Positions 58,377 to 64,000 of a stretch of 64,000 bases of DNA are shown here, piece by piece. The stretch lies in contig NZ_CP156084.1 of NCBI RefSeq assembly GCF_040687965.1, forward strand, positions 2,542,501-2,606,500, read 5' to 3'. Each line of letters begins with the position of its first letter. The first letter of the stretch is position 1. The notes beneath the pieces are model-generated. The model did not search any database. It was not told the origin of the DNA and saw only the letters and a program-made list of their open reading frames with translations. The DNA comes from Methylocystis echinoides (GTDB lineage: Bacteria; Pseudomonadota; Alphaproteobacteria; Rhizobiales; Beijerinckiaceae). The position numbers and the translations under genes were made by a program.

Positions 58377-60101
58377 ATGCAAAAGCTTATCAGTCGTAAC
58401 GCCCTTATTGCGGGCGTGCTCGGGTTCGCGGCCGCGGCGGCGGTCGGGACCCTCCCCGCCATCACCCAGGCAGCCGAGGGCGACCTGAGCCTCGACAATC
58501 TGACGTTCTCGCTTGGCGGGGTCGTTTATAAAGTCCCGCATTTGGAGCTGAAAGGCGCGTCGCTTACGGCCCTCGAGCTGGCGCAGCTCTTCACGGGCGA
58601 CGAGAAAGCTGTGGATGGCCGCCTCGCGCGGCTCTCGGCGAAAGGCCTCGTCATCCCGACGTTGACGACCGAGCGCAAGGTCGGCGAGACGACCGAGCGC
58701 GCCGTGTATCGCGATCTCGCGGCGGAGGGCATTGCTGCGGGCCGCATTGCGTCTCTCAAGGCCGGGGGCGCCGAGCAGACCATCGACAAAGCCGATGGCC
58801 AGTCGCAGCGGCTCGTCTGGGGCGCGAGCCTCGCCAAGGGGATCGATCTCCGCCAACTCGCCCATCTGGCGCTCGCCGTGCAGCGCGACCGCGACGAGGC
58901 GCTGAAGCCGGTCATCGAGGAGGAGCGCGTCGCGTCGCTCACCCTCGAAGACAGGGTCGGGCGGATGACGGCGAGGACCGGCCCGTTGACGCTCGCCGGC
59001 GTGAAGGGCAGGGCCCTGCCCGTGTCGCCGACGGCGCTTCTGGAACGGGTGCAGAAAGTCGATCCCGACAAGACGGAGGCCGATCCTACGCTGCTGAAGG
59101 ACGTCATCGAGGCCATAGCCTCGTTCGACGTCGGCGCGCTGGAGGCGCGCGACATCGCCGTAACCGGCAAGGGAGAGCCCGCCGACAAGCCTTACGCCAT
59201 CAAGGTCGGCCGGATCGCCGCGACGAAAATGTCCGGCGCCGCGGTCGGCGATTTCGCCATGGAGAATTTCTCCCTTCAGTCCTCGGACGGCGGCCTTCTC
59301 ACCCTCAGTCGTTTCGGCCTGCGCGACGCCCGGCTCGCCGCGCTGCTCGAGGCCCCTTTCCCGCAGCTTTCGCGCGTGGAACTCAAGGGGCTTCAGGGCG
59401 ATTTGCCGGACGCCCGGATCGGCGAAACCTCGCGGATGAAGTTCAGCCTCGCCGATGTGGAGGCGAATTTCGCGGATTACCGCGAGATCGCCCCCGCGAA
59501 ACTCTCGGCCCGGATGGACCGTCTCGACATCGATCTCGCGGCGCGCGGCGAGGCGCCCTCGACCGCCCAGTTCCTGGCGCTCGGCTACCGCGATCTGGAT
59601 CTTTCGGCCGCGGTGGCGGGCGAATGGCGCGAGCAGACGCAGGAGGCCGTTTTCGCGCCGCTGCGCATCGAGGGGCGCGACATGGGCGCGGCGACGCTGA
59701 GCGTCACCTTTGGCAATGTGTCGGGCGCAATCTTTTCTTCCATGGCGGTGGTCTCCAAGGCGGCGGCGATGGCGGCTTCGCTCAAATCCGTGGAGCTCGT
59801 CGTCGAAGGGGGCGGGCTCATCGACCGGCTGCTGACGCTCGAAGCCCGGGAGCAGAAAGGGAGCGTCGAGAAGGCCCGAGCCGAATACGCCAAGGGCGCG
59901 GGGCTCGCGGTGGCCTCGGTGCTCGGCGGCGGCGAGAAGGCCAAAAAGATCGCCGAGGCGGTCTCGGCCTACGTCCTGCGACCCAAGCGGCTGCAGGTGC
60001 GGCTGGCGGCCCCCGCCGGCGTCAACGCGCTCGACGTGATGTCGCGCAAGCCTTCGGAAATTTTGGAAGGCGTCGAGGTCGAGGCCGTGGCCGAGCGATA
60101 G
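58377..60101 (+). CDS. Large exported hypothetical protein, 574 aa
   Basis: I cannot place this in a named family. It has a signal peptide (about residues 1-32, MQKLISRNALIAGVLGFAAAAAVG) and a mature part without membrane helices. The body alternates short hydrophobic beta-like strands, for example LSLDNLTFSLGGVVYKVPHLELKGASL, LEARDIAVTGKG, FAMENFSLQSSDGGLLTLSRFGL, LDIDLAARG and LRIEGRDMGAATLSVTFGNVSG. The C-terminal part contains several charged helices. This strand pattern resembles the repeats of AsmA/TamB-like or DUF945-like periplasmic proteins, but the match is only by appearance. The gene is isolated, between sixA and gshB. Confidence 0.75.
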   Translation: MQKLISRNALIAGVLGFAAAAAVGTLPAITQAAEGDLSLDNLTFSLGGVVYKVPHLELKGASLTALELAQLFTGDEKAVDGRLARLSAKGLVIPTLTTERKVGETTERAVYRDLAAEGIAAGRIASLKAGGAEQTIDKADGQSQRLVWGASLAKGIDLRQLAHLALAVQRDRDEALKPVIEEERVASLTLEDRVGRMTARTGPLTLAGVKGRALPVSPTALLERVQKVDPDKTEADPTLLKDVIEAIASFDVGALEARDIAVTGKGEPADKPYAIKVGRIAATKMSGAAVGDFAMENFSLQSSDGGLLTLSRFGLRDARLAALLEAPFPQLSRVELKGLQGDLPDARIGETSRMKFSLADVEANFADYREIAPAKLSARMDRLDIDLAARGEAPSTAQFLALGYRDLDLSAAVAGEWREQTQEAVFAPLRIEGRDMGAATLSVTFGNVSGAIFSSMAVVSKAAAMAASLKSVELVVEGGGLIDRLLTLEAREQKGSVEKARAEYAKGAGLAVASVLGGGEKAKKIAEAVSAYVLRPKRLQVRLAAPAGVNALDVMSRKPSEILEGVEVEAVAER

Positions 60102-60224
60102 CCGGATGCAATAAAACACGCATCGGGCCGCGTCTCCTGCTATTGGAGCGCGGGCAGGATAGATATTGGTCTTACGGCGCCGCTGGCGCTATAGCTTTTG
60201 CGCGCCGTAGCGGCGGGAGGGGCG

Positions 60225-61181
60225 ATGCTGGAAATCGCGGTGCAGATGGACCCGTTGGAGCGAATTAATTTCGCCGGGGATTCAACCTTCGCGCTGATGC
60301 TGGAGGCCAAGCGGCGCGGGCATCGCCTGTGGTTCTACACGCCCGATCAGCTCTCTCTCGAAGGCGGCCGCCTCACCGCCCGCGCCCATCATATCGACGT
60401 CTTCGACGAGCCGGGCCGCTATTACGCCCTCGGCGAGGCCACGGAGCTCGATCTTTCGAGCATGGACGTGGTGCTGCTGCGGCAGGACCCGCCCTTCGAT
60501 CTCGCCTATATCACCTCGACCCATTTCCTCGAGCGCATCCAGGGGCGGACGCTGGTCGTCAACGACCCCGGCCATGTCCGCAATGCGCCCGAAAAAGTTT
60601 TCGTGATGGATTTCGTCGATCTCATGCCGCCGACGCTCATCACCCGGGATCGCGCGGCGATCGAGCGCTTTCGCGCCAAGCACGGCGACATCGTCATGAA
60701 GCCCCTCTACGGCCACGGCGGCGCCGCGGTGTTCAAGGTGACGCCGCGGGACCCGAATTTCGGCTCGCTGTTCGACATGTTCAGCACGAGTTTTCGCGAG
60801 CCCTGGGTGGCGCAGCAGTTCCTGCCCGAGGTGGCGAAGGGCGACAAGCGCATCATTTTAATCGACGGCGAGGCGCTCGGCGCGATCAACCGCGTGCCGG
60901 CGCAGGACGACATTCGCTCCAATATGGTGCGCGGCGGCGCGGCGGCGGCCACCGAACTCGACGACCGCGAAAATGAGATTTGCGCCCGCCTCGGGCCGGA
61001 GCTTAAAAAGCGTGGGCTGATTTTTGTCGGAATCGACGTAATCGACGGGCGGCTGACCGAGATAAACGTCACGTCGCCCACGGGGCTGCGCGCGCTCAAG
61101 CGCGTTGGCGGGCCCGATCTCGCGGTTCCGCTTTTCGACGCCATTGAAAGCCGTCTGAAGGCGCTGCGCGCCGCGGGATGA
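60225..61181 (+). CDS. gshB: Glutathione synthetase
   Basis: GshB joins gamma-glutamylcysteine and glycine. The 318-residue ATP-grasp protein has the N-terminal [47 protein letters not shown], the ATP-binding [13 protein letters not shown] and the C-terminal [13 protein letters not shown]. The ATG at 60225 has GGGAGGGG 4 nt upstream. Glutathione made here is the co-substrate of the glyoxalase I at 31629-32069. glnD follows 6 nt after the stop and may be co-transcribed. Confidence 0.96.
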   Translation: MLEIAVQMDPLERINFAGDSTFALMLEAKRRGHRLWFYTPDQLSLEGGRLTARAHHIDVFDEPGRYYALGEATELDLSSMDVVLLRQDPPFDLAYITSTHFLERIQGRTLVVNDPGHVRNAPEKVFVMDFVDLMPPTLITRDRAAIERFRAKHGDIVMKPLYGHGGAAVFKVTPRDPNFGSLFDMFSTSFREPWVAQQFLPEVAKGDKRIILIDGEALGAINRVPAQDDIRSNMVRGGAAAATELDDRENEICARLGPELKKRGLIFVGIDVIDGRLTEINVTSPTGLRALKRVGGPDLAVPLFDAIESRLKALRAAG

Positions 61182-61187
61182 TCAGAA

Positions 61188-64000
61188 ATGAACGAAGCCG
61201 TCTGCGCGCCTCTTTTTGACGGACTCGACGCCGCCAACGGCTTTCGTGGGCTGCGGACGGCGCTGGCCGCGCCGATTGCCGAACTGTGCAAGGCGGAGAA
61301 GGGCCACGCGCGCCGCACAGCGGTTGTCGATCTCTTTCGCTCCGCGCTCGCCGAGGGCCGCGAACGCGCCCGCGCGCATCTCGAAGCGCGCGGCTCCGGG
61401 CTCGCCTGCGGACGGCAGCTTTCCGACCTTCAGGACGAGCTCATCGGCGCGATCTATGATTACGTCGTCAGTTATGTCTATCCTGCCGACAACCCCACTT
61501 TTGCGGAGCGCCTGACCATCGTCGCCGTCGGCGGCTATGGGCGCGGCATGCTGGCGCCAGGGTCGGACATCGATCTTCTGTTCCTGCTTCCCTACAAGCA
61601 GACGCCCTGGGGCGAGAGCGTCGTCGAGGCGATCCTCTATATCCTCTGGGATCTGCGTCAGAAGGTCGGCCACGCGACGCGCTCGGTCGCCGAATGCATG
61701 AAGCAGTCGCGCGCCGACATGACGATCCGCACGACCCTGCTCGAATCGCGCTTCATCCTCGGCAGCAACGAGCTTTTCAATGAATTGCAGGACGCGTTCG
61801 ACCGCGAGGTGGCGCGCTCCGACGCACGTGAATTCGTCGCCGCGAAACTCGCCGAACGCGACGCGCGCGTGCGCCGCGCCGGCGCCTCGCGCTATCTCGT
61901 CGAGCCCAATGTCAAGGAAGGCAAAGGAGGGCTGCGCGACCTCAACACGCTGTTCTGGATCTCCAAATACGTCTATCGCGTGCGCGACCCCAAGGAGCTG
62001 GTGGCGGCGGGGCTTTTCACGTCCGCTGAGCTGAGCCTGTTCGAGCGCTGCGAGGAATTCCTGTGGCGGGTGCGCTGCCATCTGCATTTCGCGACCGGCC
62101 GCGCCGAGGAGCGCCTCTCCTTCGACGTGCAGCCGATGATGGCGAGTCGTCTCGGCTATCACGACCGCGCCGGCCTCTCGCGGGTCGAGCGCTTCATGAA
62201 ACATTACTTCCTCGTCGCCAAGGACGTCGGCGATCTGACGGCGATTGTCTGCGCGGCGCTCGAGGAGCGGCAGGCCAAGCCGCGCGCGATCTTCGACCGC
62301 TTCCTGCAGCCCTTCCGGCGCCGGCGCGGCAAGGGTCCGCAGGGCGACTTCCTCATCGCGCATGACCGCATCAGCGTCGCCGACGCGAGCGTCTTTCATC
62401 GCGATCCTGTCAACATCATTCGTCTCTTCTGGCTCGCCGACCATCACGGCCTGCCGCTGCATCCCGATGCGCTCCGCGCGGTGACGCTGTCCTTGCGCGA
62501 GATCGACGCCGACCTTCGCGCCGACAGGGAGGCGAACCGCCTGTTCCTGGAAATCCTGCTGTCGCGGAATATGACCGAAATCATCCTGCGGCGGATGAAC
62601 GAGACGGGCGTGCTCGGCCGCTTCATTCCGGACTTCGGCCGCATCGTCGCGATGATGCAGTTCAACATGTATCATCACTATACGGTGGACGAGCACCTGC
62701 TGCGGGCGGTCGGCGGGCTCTCCGATCTCGAGGCCGGACGCCTCCCGGAGCATCAGCGACTCGTGGCCGAGATCTTGCCGACGATCGTCAATCGCAAGGT
62801 TCTTTATCTCGGGCTCTTTCTCCACGACATCGCCAAGGGCCGCAAGGAGGATCATTCGCTCGCCGGCATGGAGGTGGCGCGCACGCTCTGCCCGCGTCTG
62901 GGGTTCACTCCGGGCGAGACGGAGACGGTCGCCTGGCTCGTCGAACATCACCTCACCATGTCGAGCTTCGCGCAGAGCCGCGACCTCTCGGACCGCGTCA
63001 CAATCGAAAGCTTCGCCGCCCTCGTGCAGACGATCGAACGGCTCAAAATGCTGTTCGTCCTCACGGTCTGCGACATCAACGCCGTCGGGCCCGGCGTGCT
63101 CGACGCCTGGAAATCCCAGCTTCTGCGCGTGCTCTATTGGGAGACCGAGGTGGTGCTCGGCGGCGGGCATTCCTCCGCGGACCGCAAGAGCCGGGTCACC
63201 GCGGCCATCGCAGAATTGCGGGCGGCGCTGCCGGATTGGCGCGATGAGGAATTCGACGCTTATGCGCGCCGGCATTATCCGGCCTATTGGCTGAAGGTCG
63301 ACGTCGCCCGCAAGCTTCGCCACGCCCAGATGCTCGCCAAACTCACAGGCGCTGAAACCCCGCTCGCGACGGCCGTGGAGCTCGACCGCACCCGCGGCGC
63401 CGTCGAACTGACGGTCATCGCGCCCGACCATCGCCGCCTGCTCTCGATCATCGCCGGCGGCTGCGCGGCGAGTGGCGCCAATATCGTCGACGCGCATATT
63501 TTCACCACGGCCGACGGGCTCGCGCTCGACACCATCTTCTTCTCGCGCGCCTTCGATTTCGACGAGGACGAGATGCGTCGCGCCCGGCGCATCGCCGATT
63601 TCATCGCCAAGGCGCTTAGGGGCGAGGTCTTCGTCTCAGACGCGGTCAAGGCGCGGGCGAAGCAAAGCGCGGCGAACGCCGCCTTTTCGGTCCCGCCCGA
63701 GGTCGTGGTCGATAACAGCCTGTCGAATGTCTATACGGTCATCGAAGTCTCTGGCCTCGACCGCGAGGGGCTGCTCTTCGACCTGACGAACGCCATCTCG
63801 AAACTCAATCTGAATATCGCCTCCGCCCATATCGTCACCTTCGGCGAGCGGGCGGTCGACACCTTTTACGTCACCGATCTGACGGGGGCGAAAATCCTTT
63901 CGCAACAGCGCCATGCCGCCATCAAACGGCAACTGCTCGACGTCTTCGCGCCCCAGCCGGAAAAGCGTCAGGCGAAGGCGCCGAATGTCGCGGCGACTTG
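61188..64000 (+). CDS. glnD: PII uridylyltransferase/uridylyl-removing enzyme GlnD (end at window edge)
   Basis: GlnD senses glutamine and modifies the PII proteins of nitrogen control. About 937 codons are visible. They show a nucleotidyltransferase motif GGYGRGMLAPGSDIDLLFL (near residue 115), an HD phosphohydrolase motif with LHDIAKGRKEDHS (near 545), and two C-terminal ACT domains (near 739, VIAPDHRRLLSIIAGGCAASGANIVDAHIF; and near 848, YTVIEVSGLDREGLLFDLTNAISKLNLNIASAHIVTF). The last two bases of the window are TG of the next codon, so the stop may be the next base and the protein about 937 aa, which is the normal length. The start at 61188 is the only suitable ATG, 6 nt after gshB. Confidence 0.96.
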   Translation, partial: MNEAVCAPLFDGLDAANGFRGLRTALAAPIAELCKAEKGHARRTAVVDLFRSALAEGRERARAHLEARGSGLACGRQLSDLQDELIGAIYDYVVSYVYPADNPTFAERLTIVAVGGYGRGMLAPGSDIDLLFLLPYKQTPWGESVVEAILYILWDLRQKVGHATRSVAECMKQSRADMTIRTTLLESRFILGSNELFNELQDAFDREVARSDAREFVAAKLAERDARVRRAGASRYLVEPNVKEGKGGLRDLNTLFWISKYVYRVRDPKELVAAGLFTSAELSLFERCEEFLWRVRCHLHFATGRAEERLSFDVQPMMASRLGYHDRAGLSRVERFMKHYFLVAKDVGDLTAIVCAALEERQAKPRAIFDRFLQPFRRRRGKGPQGDFLIAHDRISVADASVFHRDPVNIIRLFWLADHHGLPLHPDALRAVTLSLREIDADLRADREANRLFLEILLSRNMTEIILRRMNETGVLGRFIPDFGRIVAMMQFNMYHHYTVDEHLLRAVGGLSDLEAGRLPEHQRLVAEILPTIVNRKVLYLGLFLHDIAKGRKEDHSLAGMEVARTLCPRLGFTPGETETVAWLVEHHLTMSSFAQSRDLSDRVTIESFAALVQTIERLKMLFVLTVCDINAVGPGVLDAWKSQLLRVLYWETEVVLGGGHSSADRKSRVTAAIAELRAALPDWRDEEFDAYARRHYPAYWLKVDVARKLRHAQMLAKLTGAETPLATAVELDRTRGAVELTVIAPDHRRLLSIIAGGCAASGANIVDAHIFTTADGLALDTIFFSRAFDFDEDEMRRARRIADFIAKALRGEVFVSDAVKARAKQSAANAAFSVPPEVVVDNSLSNVYTVIEVSGLDREGLLFDLTNAISKLNLNIASAHIVTFGERAVDTFYVTDLTGAKILSQQRHAAIKRQLLDVFAPQPEKRQAKAPNVAAT

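Noticed and set aside
61182-63497. Very long antisense open frame (about 771 codons) opposite glnD
   Set aside because: High GC gives long open frames in antisense; the plus-strand frame has full GlnD domains and a good start.

Overview
This 64 kb window is a high-GC bacterial chromosome segment. The gene families point to an alphaproteobacterium of the order Hyphomicrobiales (Rhizobiales): an alphaproteobacterial-type FtsZ tail, the F1-ATPase inhibitor zeta subunit (DUF1476), DUF3422, a RibB with a cysteine-less RibA-like half, and RNase P RNA next to the division and cell-wall (dcw) cluster. A methylotroph of the Methylocystis/Methylosinus type would fit, but no methane or methanol gene is present, so the genus is only a guess.

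Layout. 1-3.7 kb: the 5' part of priA (minus strand, cut by the window edge), a small membrane protein, a secreted Gly/Tyr-rich protein and the RNase P RNA. 4-25 kb: one nearly unbroken plus-strand dcw cluster, rsmH-ftsL-ftsI-murE-murF-mraY-murD-ftsW-murG-murC-murB-(GT-C-like membrane protein)-ddlB-ftsQ-ftsA-ftsZ, then a terminator and lpxC. Many neighbours overlap by 1-4 nt, which suggests translational coupling. mraZ is absent from its usual place, and an unrecognised polytopic membrane protein is fused into the operon between murB and ddlB. 25-40 kb: housekeeping and accessory genes on both strands, including bamD (without a lipoprotein cysteine), an HSL-family hydrolase, recN, nth, DedA, glyoxalase I, a CDF transporter with three C-terminal domains, xseB, DUF3422, phosphoglucomutase, a stand-alone cyclic-nucleotide-binding protein, a degenerate response regulator, an L,D-transpeptidase-fold protein and a YggS-type PLP protein.

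40.7-42.5 kb holds the clearest foreign DNA: one visibly AT-richer gene for an AIPR-family (abortive infection/phage resistance) protein, sitting alone between an HdeD-like gene and leuS. 42.5-52.7 kb is again mostly core: leuS-lptE-holA, the purine genes purC/purS/purQ with an Uma2-family nuclease and a DUF3429 gene inside the cluster, ATPase inhibitor zeta, xerC and ribB. 52.8-58.2 kb is the most accessory-like stretch, with a phosphodiester-glycosidase-like secreted protein, two kinds of intergenic palindromic repeats, a histone-deacetylase-fold protein whose start is obscured by a repeat, aroC, a His/Gly-rich secreted peptide, a protein with a phage P5-like domain, and a SixA phosphatase. 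58.4-64 kb holds a large unrecognised exported protein, gshB and glnD, which runs to within about one codon of the window end.

Functionally the window is dominated by envelope construction: cytoplasmic peptidoglycan precursor synthesis (murB-F, mraY, murG, ddlB), the divisome (ftsL, I, W, Q, A, Z), lipid A (lpxC), LPS export (lptE) and outer-membrane protein assembly (bamD). The best candidates for new biology are the lone AIPR gene, the GT-C-like gene embedded in the dcw operon, the BamD without a lipid anchor, and the secreted proteins of unknown function.
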